64,000 nucleotides of DNA, from contig NZ_BAYE01000001.1 of assembly GCF_000685095.1 (NCBI RefSeq), forward strand, positions 744,001 to 808,000, in the 5' to 3' direction. This stretch comes from Paraburkholderia caledonica NBRC 102488 (GTDB lineage: Bacteria > Pseudomonadota > Gammaproteobacteria > Burkholderiales > Burkholderiaceae). A model generated the notes under the pieces. That model had not been told where the DNA came from, made no database searches, and saw only the letters and a program-made list of their open reading frames with translations. Of the stretch, positions 10,125-19,962 are shown piece by piece. The stretch's first letter is position 1; each line of letters starts with the position of its first letter. The position numbers were made by a program, and so were the translations under genes.

Positions 10125-11087
10125 TCAGAACGGCGAGTCCGGGAAATAGAACTGCTGCGCGTTCTCCTTCGTGATCAGCACCGACGGAATGATCGTGGTG
10201 GCCGGCAGCTTCTCGCCCTTCAGGCGTGCTTCAGCGGTGAGCTTGATTGCGTCGTAGATGAATTTCGGCGAATACGACACGTCCGCCTGAATGCGCGGTG
10301 CGCCGTCCATCACATTCTTCACCATGCCTTTCGAACCCGCGCCGCCGAAAACGATCTTGACGTCGCTGCGCTTCGCCTGGTCGATCGCCTTGAGCACGCC
10401 GACCGCCATGTCGTCGTCGGCGGCCCAGACTGCGTCGATGTGCTTGAAGCGCGTCAGATAGTCCTGCATGACCTTGAACGCGTCGTCGCGATTCCAGTTC
10501 GCGTATTTCGCGTCGAGAATCTTGATGTTCGGATAGCCCTTCAGCACGCCGGTAAACGCGGTCCATCGTTCATTGTCGAGCGTCGTCGGAATGCCGCGCA
10601 GCGCGACAATGTCGCCTTTGCCGTCGAGCGCTTTCGCCAGATATTCGGCGGGAATCCTGCCGAACGCGGTGTTGTCACCGGCCACGTAGGCATCCTGCGC
10701 GCTGGTGTCCGTCAAGCCGCGATCCACCACCGTCACATACACGCCCTTCTTCTTCACCTGCGCGACCGGCTGCGTGAGCGAAGCCGATTCGAACGGGAAA
10801 ATCACAAGCGCATTGATCTTGTTCACGGTGACCAGATCCTGCAACTGGTTTGCCTGTTCAGGCGCTCCGGCCGCTGTCTTCACGATGACTTTCAGATTCG
10901 GATGTTCTTTCTCGAGATCGGCCTTCGCCTTGTTCGCCCACCAGACGATGCCGCCCGTGAAGCCGTGGTCGGCTGTCGGAATCGCGACGCCCAGCGTGAC
11001 CTTGTCATCGGCTCGTGCAGCGCCTGCGGTGCCCATTATCCCCAACGCCAGCATGCCGGCGCCGATCGCTCGAATGACCTGCTTCAT
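10125..11087 (-). CDS. Sugar ABC transporter substrate-binding protein
   Basis: This 320-residue exported protein has a signal peptide ([19 protein letters not shown], cleavage near ARA-DDKVT) and a type I periplasmic binding fold of the ribose/galactose family ([20 protein letters not shown], then [20 protein letters not shown]). The start at 11087 gives a normal signal peptide; the longer open frame to 11444 runs antisense into the permease gene and is not plausible. It is the periplasmic receptor for the adjacent permease and ATPase and so defines what the operon imports. RbsB-like proteins bind pentoses, hexoses or sugar alcohols, and the specificity cannot be read by eye. Confidence 0.87.
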   Translation of the reverse strand: MKQVIRAIGAGMLALGIMGTAGAARADDKVTLGVAIPTADHGFTGGIVWWANKAKADLEKEHPNLKVIVKTAAGAPEQANQLQDLVTVNKINALVIFPFESASLTQPVAQVKKKGVYVTVVDRGLTDTSAQDAYVAGDNTAFGRIPAEYLAKALDGKGDIVALRGIPTTLDNERWTAFTGVLKGYPNIKILDAKYANWNRDDAFKVMQDYLTRFKHIDAVWAADDDMAVGVLKAIDQAKRSDVKIVFGGAGSKGMVKNVMDGAPRIQADVSYSPKFIYDAIKLTAEARLKGEKLPATTIIPSVLITKENAQQFYFPDSPF

Positions 11088-11161
11088 GGTTGTGTCTCCA
11101 ATTTGTGCTGTTGTGAGGCGTTCGTGCGCCCCTGCCATTGTGTCGCTTTGCAGCGCTACAC

Positions 11162-12175
11162 CTACCGCCGTCCACGTTGAACGAACGCGACGAAGATAAT
11201 CACCACGCCCTGCACCGCCGCGTTCAGATACACGCTGATGATGCTGGTCAAATTCAGAATATTGGCAATGACCGACAGCAGAATTGCGCCGATGACCGTG
11301 CCGATCACGCGTCCTTCTCCGCCCTTGAGCGCGGTGCCGCCCACCACCACCGAAGCAATCGCTTCGAGTTCCCATAGCAAACCGGTGGTCGGCGTCGCCG
11401 AGCCGAGGCGCGGCACATACAGCACGGTGGCCACACCAACGCAAATGCCGAGCAGCACATACGTGACGATCTTGACGGTATCGACACGTATGGCCGCATA
11501 TCGCGCGACCTGTTCATTCGATCCGATCGCCTGCACATGACGTCCGAACGCAGTGCGATTCAGAATCAGCGCGCCGCCCGCCGCCGTCACGAGAAATACC
11601 CAGATCGGCACGGGCACGCCGAACAGACTTGCGTAATAAACGGGACCGTAAAGATCGGATAACGAATTATCCAGCGTCAGCGCGCCGCCGTCGGCGAGCC
11701 ATGTCAGCACCGCGCGAAAAATGCCCAGCGTGCCGAGCGTGACGATGAACGGCTCGATGCGCCCCTTGGTAATCAGCAGCCCGTGCGCGCAGCCGAACAG
11801 TCCGCCCAGCACGAACGCGAATGCGATGCCAAGCGTCACGATGACGAGCGGCGCAAAAGTGTGGCCGCCTACGCCCGCCGCAAGCCCGTTCATCAGCCAG
11901 ATCATGCTGCCCGCGATCAGCGCCGCCATCGAGCCGACCGACAGATCGATGCCGCCCGAGATGATCACGAACGTCATGCCCACCGCGATGATGCCGATGA
12001 ACGACGTGCGCGTCAGCACGTTCATCATGTTGTCGAGCGTGGCGAAATCGCGATTCAGCAGCGTGCCGACGATACACAGCGCGACCAGACCGACGAGCGG
12101 TCCAAGCGCATACAGCCGATGCGCGAAGCGCAACGCGCGGCCGGATTGCACGGCTTCAGTGGGTGCCGGTCGCAT
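11162..12175 (-). CDS. Sugar ABC transporter permease, RbsC-like
   Basis: This 337-residue integral membrane protein of the ribose-type (CUT2) permease family has many hydrophobic helices and the family segments [15 protein letters not shown] and [17 protein letters not shown]. The first is the classic RbsC-type signature and the second covers the EAA-like loop that docks the ATPase. Its start overlaps the end of the ATPase gene by 20 bp, so the two are translationally coupled. One permease gene is enough for a homodimeric channel in this family. Confidence 0.88.
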   Translation of the reverse strand: MRPAPTEAVQSGRALRFAHRLYALGPLVGLVALCIVGTLLNRDFATLDNMMNVLTRTSFIGIIAVGMTFVIISGGIDLSVGSMAALIAGSMIWLMNGLAAGVGGHTFAPLVIVTLGIAFAFVLGGLFGCAHGLLITKGRIEPFIVTLGTLGIFRAVLTWLADGGALTLDNSLSDLYGPVYYASLFGVPVPIWVFLVTAAGGALILNRTAFGRHVQAIGSNEQVARYAAIRVDTVKIVTYVLLGICVGVATVLYVPRLGSATPTTGLLWELEAIASVVVGGTALKGGEGRVIGTVIGAILLSVIANILNLTSIISVYLNAAVQGVVIIFVAFVQRGRR

Positions 12176-13643
12176 GGGCGATCAACTCCTCTTCGGTCAG
12201 ATGTTCGAGCGTCAGCGTGGCTTGCAGGCGTCCCGCTCGCATGACGGCGACGCGATGGCACAAGCCGATCAGCTCGATCAGTTCGGATGAAATGACGATC
12301 ACCGCGCGGCCCTGCGCGGCGAGACGATGAATCAGAAAATAGATGTCGCGTTTTGCGCCGACGTCAACGCCGCGCGTCGGCTCGTCGAGCACGATGACGT
12401 CCGGCTCCGGCTGTAGAAACTTGGCGAGCGCAAGCTTCTGCTGGTTGCCGCCGGAGAGCATGCGCGCGCGGCTCGACAGGTCGCCCGTGCGTATGCCGAA
12501 TTCGCTCACCGCGCTTTTCAATGCATCGCGGCCCGCCTTCATGTCGAGCAGCGGATGCGCGTAGCGTTCCAGTGTCATGAGCGTCACGTTGTCCTGCAGG
12601 CTCAGGTTCACGTGCAGGCCCTTGCCTTTGCGGTCTTCGCTGAGATACGTGAGGCCGTGGCGCATTGCCTCGCGCGGACTTTTCAGATCGACGCGACGTC
12701 CCGCGATTTCGATGCGTCCAGCCGTGCGCTTGCGCAAACCAATGATCGCTTCGAATGCTTCCGTGCGTCCCGCGCCGACGAGTCCAGCGAAGCCCAGCAC
12801 TTCGCCGGCACGCACGTCGAAGCTCAGATCGTCGACCCATTCCGGCACGGCGAGCCCTTGCACTTTCAGCGCGACCGGCGCGGTGGCGGATACCGTGATC
12901 TTCTCGGGGAACATGTCGGACACGTCGCGGCCAACCATCAGGTTGGCCATCTGCTGCCGCGCGAGCGCCGCCGTTTCATTGCGCGCGACGAAGCGGCCGT
13001 CGCGCATCACGATGACTTCGTCGGTAATGCGCTCGACTTCATCGAGCTTGTGCGAGATGTAGACGATGGTCACGCCATCGGCCTTCAACTTTGCCATCAG
13101 CGTGAAGAGACGCTCGGTTTCGGACGGCGTGAGCGTTGCCGTCGGCTCGTCCATGATGAGCAGGCGGGCGCGGCGCGACAGCGCTTTGGCGATTTCCACC
13201 ATCTGCTTTTCCGCGACGATCAGCTCGCGCACCTTCGTGTCCGGCGCCTTGTCCAGTCCGACCTGTGCGAGGTAACGCGCGGCGTCGGCGCGCATCGCAG
13301 CATCGTCGACAAACCAGCCGCGCCGCTTCTCGTGGCCGAGGTACATGTTTTGCGCAATCGTCAGATGCTCGGCCAGATTGAATTCCTGATGAATCAGCAC
13401 GATGCCTTGCGCTTCGGCGTCGCGCGAACCGGCAAAGTGTTGCGCATGACCGTCCACTAGCAACGTGCCCGACGTCGCGGTTTCATAGCCGGCGAGGATT
13501 TTCATCAGCGTGGACTTGCCCGCGCCGTTCTCCCCGAGCAACCCGTAGATGCGCCCCGGCGCGAGATCGAAGCTCACGCCGTGCAGCACGCGCACCGGGC
13601 CGAAGTCTTTGCGGATGTCGTCGAAGCGGATAGCGAGGCTCAT
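12156..13643 (-). CDS. Sugar ABC transporter ATP-binding protein, RbsA-like (two ATPase domains)
   Basis: This 495-residue protein contains two fused ABC ATPase domains, as usual in ribose-type importers. The first half has Walker [18 protein letters not shown], and [14 protein letters not shown] gives Walker B. The second half has the degenerate nucleotide site typical of CUT2 ATPases ([16 protein letters not shown]) with signature [15 protein letters not shown] and Walker [15 protein letters not shown]. It follows the LacI gene after 3 bp and overlaps the permease gene. Together these genes form a complete importer operon under the LacI regulator. Confidence 0.9.
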   Translation of the reverse strand: MSLAIRFDDIRKDFGPVRVLHGVSFDLAPGRIYGLLGENGAGKSTLMKILAGYETATSGTLLVDGHAQHFAGSRDAEAQGIVLIHQEFNLAEHLTIAQNMYLGHEKRRGWFVDDAAMRADAARYLAQVGLDKAPDTKVRELIVAEKQMVEIAKALSRRARLLIMDEPTATLTPSETERLFTLMAKLKADGVTIVYISHKLDEVERITDEVIVMRDGRFVARNETAALARQQMANLMVGRDVSDMFPEKITVSATAPVALKVQGLAVPEWVDDLSFDVRAGEVLGFAGLVGAGRTEAFEAIIGLRKRTAGRIEIAGRRVDLKSPREAMRHGLTYLSEDRKGKGLHVNLSLQDNVTLMTLERYAHPLLDMKAGRDALKSAVSEFGIRTGDLSSRARMLSGGNQQKLALAKFLQPEPDVIVLDEPTRGVDVGAKRDIYFLIHRLAAQGRAVIVISSELIELIGLCHRVAVMRAGRLQATLTLEHLTEEELIAHATGTH

Positions 13644-13646
13644 GAG

Positions 13647-14735
13647 TCACGTGCTCCCGCGAATCACGAGCCGGTGCGGCAGCAGCACGCCCGGCACGTT
13701 GGCGAGCGGATTGGCGAGCCGCTGCAGCAGGAGACGCGCGGCGGTCTCGCCCAGTTCGCGCATGGGCTGCGCGATCGTGGTGAGCGGCGGATCGATTTGC
13801 GCGGCAATAGAGATGTCGTCGAATCCGACCACGGCGACATCGTCGGGTACGCGTTTGCCGACGCTGCGCAAGCCGTGAAGCACGCCCGTCGCGAGCGTGT
13901 CGGACACGGCGAAGATTGCAGTAGGTGCGTCGGGCGGCAGCATCAGCGTGGCCGCCGCCGAAGCGCCCGCCTCGTAGTCGAGGCTGTTCAGGTTCATGCG
14001 CCAGCCGTCCAGCGGCGTGATGCCCGCGTCGGTCAACGCATCCAGATAGCCTTGCTGACGTTGCCGCGCGTACAGATAGTCGACGTCGGAATTGATGAGG
14101 CCGATGCGCCGATGCCCGCGAGACAGAAGGTGCCGCACGGCGTCGCCCGCGGCCTGATAGTTGTCGATGCCTACATACGGCACGCCCACCGCCGGATCGA
14201 ACTCACAGCATGCTACCCACGGCAGCGCGCCGGATGCATCGCTTTGTGCCTGCTGGATCGTCGCCGGGTCGAGACAGATCGCGCCGTCGGCGCGGCGGCG
14301 GCGCAGCAGGTCGAAGTAGCCGCGCTCGCGGCCGGCGTCCGCGCCCGTATCGCAGAGCAGCATGAAGTAACCGTGCTGGCGCGCAACGCTGTCGATGCCG
14401 CGGACAATCTCGGCGTAGAACGGATTGCCGAAGTCGGGGACCATCGTGAGCAACAGGCGGCTTTCGGCGGTGCGCAGATTGCGCGCTAGTTCGTTGACGC
14501 GGTAGCCGCTTGCATCGACGGCGGCGAGCACCTTGTCGCGAGTCGCGGGCCGCACGTTTTCGTGCGCATTCAGCACGCGCGATACGGTCGCCACCGAAAC
14601 GCCCGCCTGCCTCGCCACGCCCGCGATAGAGAGCCCTTCCGCCGAGCGCGACGCCCGCGAAAGCGGTGGCGGCCGCGGCTCGTCGCCGGTTGCGGACACC
14701 GCTGCGGGCTTCGCTTTTGATGTCGATCTGGACAA
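13647..14735 (-). CDS. LacI-family transcriptional regulator of the sugar operon
   Basis: This 362-residue repressor has a LacI helix-turn-helix around residues 35–60 (IAGVARQAGVSVATVSRVLN) and a periplasmic-binding-like effector domain (LLLTMVPDFGNPFYAEIVRG, then RRIGLINSDVDYLYARQRQQ). The N-terminus carries about 34 extra, low-complexity residues before the HTH. The proposed start is TTG at 14735, preceded by GGAAG; no in-frame ATG gives the full HTH. The gene is first in the transporter operon, with the perfect palindrome at 14750–14771 lying 14 bp upstream, so autorepression of the whole operon is likely. The inducer is presumably the imported sugar or a derivative. Confidence 0.87.
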   Translation of the reverse strand: MSRSTSKAKPAAVSATGDEPRPPPLSRASRSAEGLSIAGVARQAGVSVATVSRVLNAHENVRPATRDKVLAAVDASGYRVNELARNLRTAESRLLLTMVPDFGNPFYAEIVRGIDSVARQHGYFMLLCDTGADAGRERGYFDLLRRRRADGAICLDPATIQQAQSDASGALPWVACCEFDPAVGVPYVGIDNYQAAGDAVRHLLSRGHRRIGLINSDVDYLYARQRQQGYLDALTDAGITPLDGWRMNLNSLDYEAGASAAATLMLPPDAPTAIFAVSDTLATGVLHGLRSVGKRVPDDVAVVGFDDISIAAQIDPPLTTIAQPMRELGETAARLLLQRLANPLANVPGVLLPHRLVIRGST

Positions 14736-14749
14736 GGCAGCGGCTTCCG

Positions 14750-14771
14750 AAAATGTAATCGATTACATTTT
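14750..14771. promoter_or_regulatory. Perfect 22-bp palindrome, predicted LacI-family operator
   Basis: The left arm AAAATGTAATC is followed directly by its exact reverse complement, with the centre between 14760 and 14761. LacI-family operators are even-spaced palindromes with a central CG, and this one has the central C-G step. Its position just upstream of the LacI gene and its operon points to autoregulation. The 22-bp perfect symmetry makes chance unlikely. Confidence 0.8.
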
Positions 14772-14775
14772 TTAG

Positions 14776-15104
14776 CGAACGAGTGTGGAAGTGCAAGGCC
14801 GGATTGCTAGGGATTTACACGGGGGCATCGGCGAAAAGCGCGCGGCGCTGAGCACACGAACCCCGCGACGAATGCGCGGACTCGAGCGACGCCGGCGAAA
14901 GCCCGCTCGGCGCGATGGCCGCCTCGGCCCGGACTGCCGGCACCATTTGGTACAATCCCGCAGTTACCCTGCCGCGACTTGCGCATCGAGTGTTAGTGCG
15001 AACGTCAGCGTGAGTATCAGCGCGACACGAGCGGACTCTCCGCCGAAGCCGCCGCGCAGTGGGAAAATCGCAAAACTCGCCAAACCAGAACCGCCAAACC
15101 CACC
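14776..15104 (+). promoter_or_regulatory. Non-coding region upstream of pcm
   Basis: No gene was found in these 329 bp. A good -10-like hexamer, TACAAT, lies at 14951–14956, about 150 bp before the pcm start, but no convincing -35 is at the right distance. The rest is GC-rich without clear structure. A long leader before pcm or a second promoter is possible. Confidence 0.35.
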
Positions 15105-15758
15105 ATGAACATCGAGCAAGCGCGTTTCAACATGATCGAACAGCAGATCCGCCCCTGGGAAGTGCTCGACCAGGACGTGCTGAATCTGCTGTCGATCGTC
15201 AAGCGTGAAAACTTCGTCCCCGCCGCATACCGCGATCTGGCTTTCGCCGACTTCGAAGTGCCGCTGCCGGCCGGTCAGCACATGCTGGCGCCGCGCGTCG
15301 AGGCGCGCACGCTGCAGGAACTGGCGGTGAAGAAACATGAAAGCGTGCTGGAAATCGGCGCCGGTTCCGGTTTCATGGCGGCGCTGCTCGCGCACCGCGC
15401 GCAACACGTGCTGACAGTCGATATCGAACCGGAACTCGCGGAACTGGCAAAGAACAACCTGATCGCGAATGGCGTGCTGAATGCCGAAGTCGCGACCGGC
15501 GACGCGGCGCGCGGCTGGGCCGCCGCTGCTCCGTACGACGTGATCTGCGTGTCGGGCGGCCTGCCCGTGCTGCCGCAGGAAATTCTCGAACACCTGAAGA
15601 TCGGCGGCCGTCTGGCGGCGTTTGTCGGCACCGCGCCGGTCATGAAGGCGCAGATCATCACGCGTATCGACGAAAAGCAGTATCGCGTTGCCGACGTGTT
15701 CGAAACCTACGTCGAACCGCTCGTCAACGCCGTGCAGCCGCCGCGCTTCAAGTTCTGA
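15105..15758 (+). CDS. pcm: Protein-L-isoaspartate O-methyltransferase-like protein
   Basis: This 217-residue protein of the PCMT family starts MNIEQARFNMIEQQIRPWEV and has the SAM-binding motif VLEIGAGSGFMAALLA, followed by VDIEPELAELA and GDAARGW. Pcm enzymes methylate L-isoaspartyl residues in aged proteins using S-adenosylmethionine, allowing repair, and act in the cytoplasm. The short beta-proteobacterial version seen here lacks some residues of the E. coli enzyme, so true repair activity is not certain. The gene leads the run pcm–rhodanese–tolC, an arrangement I recognise from Burkholderiaceae. Confidence 0.82.
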   Translation: MNIEQARFNMIEQQIRPWEVLDQDVLNLLSIVKRENFVPAAYRDLAFADFEVPLPAGQHMLAPRVEARTLQELAVKKHESVLEIGAGSGFMAALLAHRAQHVLTVDIEPELAELAKNNLIANGVLNAEVATGDAARGWAAAAPYDVICVSGGLPVLPQEILEHLKIGGRLAAFVGTAPVMKAQIITRIDEKQYRVADVFETYVEPLVNAVQPPRFKF

Positions 15759-15817
15759 TTCGCGTGTTTTTCACGGACGGCCGGCGCGCCGCCGTCCTCT
15801 GAACGGAAGTCTCGCTG

Positions 15818-16141
15818 ATGCAAAACCTGACCGCTCCCGCACTCGCCGAATGGCTCGCCGACACGTCGCGCCCCGCACCCGTGCTGCTCGACGTGCGCGA
15901 GGCATGGGAAATCCAGACGGCGTCGATGGCCGGCATCGTGTCGATTCCCATGCGTGAAATTCCCGCGCGCAGCGAAGAACTCGACGACGACGCGCAGATC
16001 GTCTGCATCTGCCACCACGGCGCACGCAGCGCGCAGGTCGCGATGTTCCTCGAATCGCGCGGCCACGCGAACGTCTTCAATCTGCAAGGCGGGATCGACG
16101 CATGGTCGCGCCAGGTCGACCCGTCGGTTCCCACTTACTGA
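15818..16141 (+). CDS. Rhodanese-like domain protein (single domain)
   Basis: This 107-residue single rhodanese domain begins MQNLTAPALAEWLADTSRPA. The signature VLLDVREAWEIQTASMAG is followed by the active-site loop ICICHHGARSAQVAMFL, whose Cys (in CICHHGARS) is the persulfide-carrying residue, and by GHANVFNLQGGIDAWS. Such proteins transfer sulfur to cyanide or other acceptors, and the loop size fits a GlpE/PspE-like sulfurtransferase. It starts 59 bp after pcm and ends 11 bp before the TolC-like gene. The real acceptor is unknown. Confidence 0.88.
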   Translation: MQNLTAPALAEWLADTSRPAPVLLDVREAWEIQTASMAGIVSIPMREIPARSEELDDDAQIVCICHHGARSAQVAMFLESRGHANVFNLQGGIDAWSRQVDPSVPTY

Positions 16142-16152
16142 GCCCACGGGCA

Positions 16153-17703
16153 ATGAAGCGTCAGCACGCGCCGCTCCTGGCGTCTGCTCTGGCGCTTGCT
16201 TGCGCGCTTGCCTGCGTGTTGCACACGCCGCTCGCGCAAGCCGTCGACCTCTCCCAACTCTACGACGAAGCGCTTTCCAACGACGCGCCGCTGCAAAGCG
16301 CGCGCGCCGCGCTCGCCGCCAATAGCGAGGAACTGCCGCTCGCACGCGCGAAGCTGCTGCCGCAAGTCTCGGCGTCGCTCAATGGCAGCCGTCAGAGCAC
16401 AGACTTTGGCGGCGGCTTTCCGGCGTCGTATGGCAACACCTACGGCTATGTGGTCTCGCTTACGCAGCCACTCATTCATGTGGACAGCTGGTACGGCTAT
16501 GCGCAAGGCAAACTCGCGGTCGAGTCTGCGCAGGCCTCCTTCGCGCAGGCGCGCCAGGATCTGATCGTGCGCCTTGGCGAGGCGTACTTCGACGCGCTTG
16601 CCGCGCAAGACAGCGTTGCCATCGCGCGGTCGCAGAAGGCGTCGATCGCGCAGCAACTCGAATCGGCAAAGCGTTCATTCGAAGTCGGCAACACGACGAT
16701 CACCGACACGAACGAAGCGCAAGCCAAATACGATCAGGCGGTCTCGCAGGAAATTGCCGCGCAGAACGATCTCGCCGTAAAGCTGGCGGCGCTGCAGCAG
16801 ATCGTCGGGCATCCGGTCGAGCATATCGACGGTCTCGCGGCCGGTGCTCCGCTGCCGCCGCCCGTGCCCGCCGACATCAACCAATGGGTCGATGCGGCGA
16901 GCGACGCGAACTATCAGGTCGTACTCAGACAGATCGCGCTCGATAACGCGCAGCGCGAAACGTCGAAGGCGAAAGCCGGCCATCTGCCGACTGTCGATCT
17001 GGTCGCGAGCCGCTCGCATAGCAGCCTGGGCGCGGCTGGAGCCGGCAACTTCGGCGGGAATTTCGGCGGCGGCTTCGGCAGCGGCGCGAATACGCCGTCG
17101 CCCGGCACGCCCGCGCTGGCAGCGGAACTGGGCAACCTGGGCTCCTCGTACACGAACAGCACGATCGGCGTGCAGGTCACGATTCCGCTTTTCGCAGGCG
17201 GCGCCACGCAAAGCCGCGTTCGCCAGACGCTCGCGCTAGAAGACCAGGCCGCCGCCGATCTCGACACTGCCCGGCGCAACGCGGCGCTCTCCGCGCGCCA
17301 GGCGTTTCTCGGTGTGGTCAGCGGGCTCGCGCAAGTGCGTGCGTTGCAGACTGCCGAGCGGTCCGCGCGCACGTCGCTCGAATCGAATCTGATTGGCTAT
17401 CAGGTCGGCGTGCGTATCAACATCGACGTGCTCAACGCGCAAGACCAACTCTTCTCCGCACGGCGCGACCTGGCAAAGGCGCGTTACGACACGTTGATCA
17501 ATAGTCTCAAGTTGAAGGCCGCCACCGCGAACCTCACCGATCAGGACGTCTTGCAGCTGAGCTCACTGCTATCTCCCGTGGACGATGGCGCATTGACCGC
17601 GCTGCCACAAGCGCCCACGGTGCCGCATCCAGGCGCCGCGGCGAAGGGCGCGGCGGGCAAGCTCGGGCGGCGGGGGTTGCCAGGTTCGGCCACAACGCAG
17701 TAG
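16153..17703 (+). CDS. TolC-family outer-membrane channel protein
   Basis: This 516-residue protein has a signal peptide (MKRQHAPLLASALALACALA, cleavage near LAQA-VDLSQ) and the twofold-repeated outer-membrane efflux (OEP) fold: ALSNDAPLQSARAALAANSE at the start and a second coiled-coil half with NINVDVLNAQDQLF-like text (NIDVLNAQDQLFSARRDLAK). A glycine/asparagine-rich insert lies around residues 290–320. TolC proteins form trimeric exit ducts for RND pumps and type I secretion. The start at 16153 gives a clean signal peptide; an upstream in-frame codon at 16102 lies inside the rhodanese gene. It may serve the RND pair at 3.0–7.5 kb, which lacks its own channel. Confidence 0.88.
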   Translation: MKRQHAPLLASALALACALACVLHTPLAQAVDLSQLYDEALSNDAPLQSARAALAANSEELPLARAKLLPQVSASLNGSRQSTDFGGGFPASYGNTYGYVVSLTQPLIHVDSWYGYAQGKLAVESAQASFAQARQDLIVRLGEAYFDALAAQDSVAIARSQKASIAQQLESAKRSFEVGNTTITDTNEAQAKYDQAVSQEIAAQNDLAVKLAALQQIVGHPVEHIDGLAAGAPLPPPVPADINQWVDAASDANYQVVLRQIALDNAQRETSKAKAGHLPTVDLVASRSHSSLGAAGAGNFGGNFGGGFGSGANTPSPGTPALAAELGNLGSSYTNSTIGVQVTIPLFAGGATQSRVRQTLALEDQAAADLDTARRNAALSARQAFLGVVSGLAQVRALQTAERSARTSLESNLIGYQVGVRINIDVLNAQDQLFSARRDLAKARYDTLINSLKLKAATANLTDQDVLQLSSLLSPVDDGALTALPQAPTVPHPGAAAKGAAGKLGRRGLPGSATTQ

Positions 17704-17732
17704 CCGCTGCCGCCGTTCAAAGCCGGACCGTA

Positions 17733-17754
17733 CCGCGGACTGATCCGCGGACTG
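17733..17754. repeat. Direct repeat / short hairpin after the tolC-like gene
   Basis: The decamer CCGCGGACTG occurs twice, at 17733–17742 and 17745–17754. Because CCGCGG is self-complementary, the two copies can also form a 6-bp stem. It lies 30 bp after the stop of the tolC-like gene and may help end transcription, although no T-run follows. Confidence 0.35.
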
Positions 17755-17914
17755 TACCGTTCACCCAGCTTATAAATCGCTCGCGCCTTAACGGCGAATT
17801 TCCACGCATCTTCTGCAGAACGGGACCCAACTGTGCGGCCCGACTCTCGCACCTATCCGCGCGTGCGGCCGCTTTGAATCCTCTCCCATCTTTCTGAATG
17901 TCATCGGGGCTTAA

Positions 17915-17929
17915 CTTGAGTTACTCAAG
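17915..17929. promoter_or_regulatory. Palindrome upstream of the PAP2 phosphatase gene, possible operator
   Basis: CTTGAG and CTCAAG are separated by TTA, giving a 15-bp palindrome about 43 bp before the proposed start of the phosphatase gene. The position fits an operator, but no regulator can be named. Confidence 0.35.
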
Positions 17930-17972
17930 ATCCGTTCCCATTCGATCTTTTACAACCGACATCAGGAAGCCT

Positions 17973-19928
17973 ATGTTGTTCCAACCACCCACACGCCGCC
18001 CGTTATCGACTTTCGTTGCCCTGTGCAGCCTGCTCGCGCTAGGCGCGTGCGGCAGCAGTGACGAGCTCCAGAGCAGTGCGGCCGTCGCGCCCGCCCCGCC
18101 GGCGGATCCTGGATTTGTGGACAGTGCGTCCATTCCTCCCGTGCCGGCATTCGTCGACAATGCCGCTTCCAATCAAAGAAACGACGCGCACTTTGCGACC
18201 CTCGATACGAATGCCGGTGTACGTGTGGTCGCGCGCTTCCTCGACCTGTGGCAGCCGTCGACGATGATTGTCGATGCGGGAGCGTCCGCGCCAGCGGTCG
18301 ACGGTTTCCCCGCCGTGATTGCCTCCACATGTTCGGGTCTCATCAACCCAGGCACAGCGTGCGGCACGATCCTCAATGCGGCCGTGTTGAATCAGAACAC
18401 GCAGTTCGTCGTCAACGAGACGGTCTCGCGCACCCAGGCGCAAGCGGATGCAGCGTATTTCGACGACCGTCGCAACAAGGGATACAGCGTGACAGACGGT
18501 ATGGGACCGTTGACCGGCGCATGGCTCGGCCTCACGCAGCAAACCACCACCATCACCTCGATTCCGGCGAACGCGACCACCACGCTGTACAACGACGCGG
18601 GCAACAACACGGGCGTTGGCCGTCCGGCCAATGCGGCGTTCGGCACCGTGGTCGACTTTGTCAACGCAATGAGCACGAACGGTTCGACGGAACCGGCGAA
18701 GCGCTTCTACAAATACGCGAGGCCGTACCGCTGGAGCAGTTCGGTGGTGGTCGTGCCGACACTCGTGCCGGCCGAAAGCACCACGCCCGCCACCGATGGC
18801 GGCTTCATCAGCGGCCATACGGCGGAGGCAATGCGCGACTCAATGGCCATGGCTTACGTGGTCCCGCAGCGCTTTCAGGAAATGATGAGTCGTGCGATGG
18901 AACTCGGCGAAAACCGGATCGTCGCAGGCATGCATTCGCCGCTCGACGTGACAGGTGGACGGATGCAGGGCCTGGCGGTTGTGGCTGCCAATCTGTATAA
19001 CCCGACCAACGCGTCTTTGAAGGCCGCCGCCTACGCGCAGGCCCAAAGCGCTTTGATGGCGCAAACCAGTACGACGAGCAGCACGTTCAACACGTTCGCG
19101 CATTCCGGCACGACCGCGACGGACCGTTTTGCCGACTACACGGCCAACCGGGCGAACTACTTGCGCCGGATGACATTCGGCTTCCCGCAAATCGAAGCGA
19201 CCGATGCAGCGCCGGTGGTTCCGAAGGGTGCAGAACTGCTGCTGGAAACCCGCTTTCCATACCTCAGCGCGGATCAGCGCCGCGTCGTGCTGAAGACGAC
19301 AGAACTTCCGTCCGGGTATCCCGTCATGGACGATGCCGAAGGCTGGGGCCGCCTGAACATGTTCGCAGCCGCGGACGGCTACGGCGCGTTCAACGGCAAT
19401 GTGATCGTTTCGATGGGCGCGACACAAGGCGGCTTCAACGCGCTCGACACCTGGCGCAACCCGATCTCAGGCACGGGCAAGCTCACCTTGCAGGGGACCG
19501 GCACGCTGCGACTGGCCGGAGCCAACACATTCTCGGGTGGCTCGCAGATTGCAGGCGGCACGCTCGAAGCCGATTCCGGGTCCGCGCTCGGAACGGGTGA
19601 CGTGTATCTAGGTGCGGGCTCGCTGGTCGTCAATGCGCCCGGTGTGGTTTCCGTCGTCGGCAAATTCACGCAACTCGCGAATACGACGCTGGAGCTCAAT
19701 CTCGGCGCCAACGGACAAGGCTCGATGAAGGTCGGCGCTCAGACCACGGTTCTCGGCGGAACACTGCATGTGAAGTTCGTCGACGGCTTCAAACCCAAGG
19801 CGGGCGATACGATTACTGTGATCAGCGGCAATGGTTCGAACGTGAAGTTCTCCGCCGTTTCCGTTGACGGCTTCAAAGCCACGCCGGTCTACTCATCAAC
19901 CGGCGTTCAGGTCCATCTCGATTCGTAA
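17973..19928 (+). CDS. PAP2-superfamily acid phosphatase lipoprotein with autotransporter-associated repeat
   Basis: This 651-residue exported protein has a lipoprotein signal with lipobox LGAC (Cys26). The three PAP2 phosphatase motifs are present: K243-x6-R250-P251, S280-G281-H282 and R315-x5-H321-x3-D325. These form the vanadate/phosphate site of class A acid phosphatases and bacterial haloperoxidase relatives, so phosphomonoester hydrolysis in the periplasm or at the surface is likely. The C-terminal third contains a glycine-rich autotransporter-associated strand repeat (TGTLRLAGANTFSGGSQIAG, then GTLEADSGSALGTGD) but no beta-barrel. The start at 17973 follows AGGAAG and gives the lipobox; an upstream start at 17898 would spoil the signal peptide. 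The gene stands alone between a palindrome and a strong terminator. Confidence 0.82.
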   Translation: MLFQPPTRRPLSTFVALCSLLALGACGSSDELQSSAAVAPAPPADPGFVDSASIPPVPAFVDNAASNQRNDAHFATLDTNAGVRVVARFLDLWQPSTMIVDAGASAPAVDGFPAVIASTCSGLINPGTACGTILNAAVLNQNTQFVVNETVSRTQAQADAAYFDDRRNKGYSVTDGMGPLTGAWLGLTQQTTTITSIPANATTTLYNDAGNNTGVGRPANAAFGTVVDFVNAMSTNGSTEPAKRFYKYARPYRWSSSVVVVPTLVPAESTTPATDGGFISGHTAEAMRDSMAMAYVVPQRFQEMMSRAMELGENRIVAGMHSPLDVTGGRMQGLAVVAANLYNPTNASLKAAAYAQAQSALMAQTSTTSSTFNTFAHSGTTATDRFADYTANRANYLRRMTFGFPQIEATDAAPVVPKGAELLLETRFPYLSADQRRVVLKTTELPSGYPVMDDAEGWGRLNMFAAADGYGAFNGNVIVSMGATQGGFNALDTWRNPISGTGKLTLQGTGTLRLAGANTFSGGSQIAGGTLEADSGSALGTGDVYLGAGSLVVNAPGVVSVVGKFTQLANTTLELNLGANGQGSMKVGAQTTVLGGTLHVKFVDGFKPKAGDTITVISGNGSNVKFSAVSVDGFKATPVYSSTGVQVHLDS

Positions 19929-19962
19929 CTGAGGCGGCAAGGCTCCCCGCCTTCGCTACATC

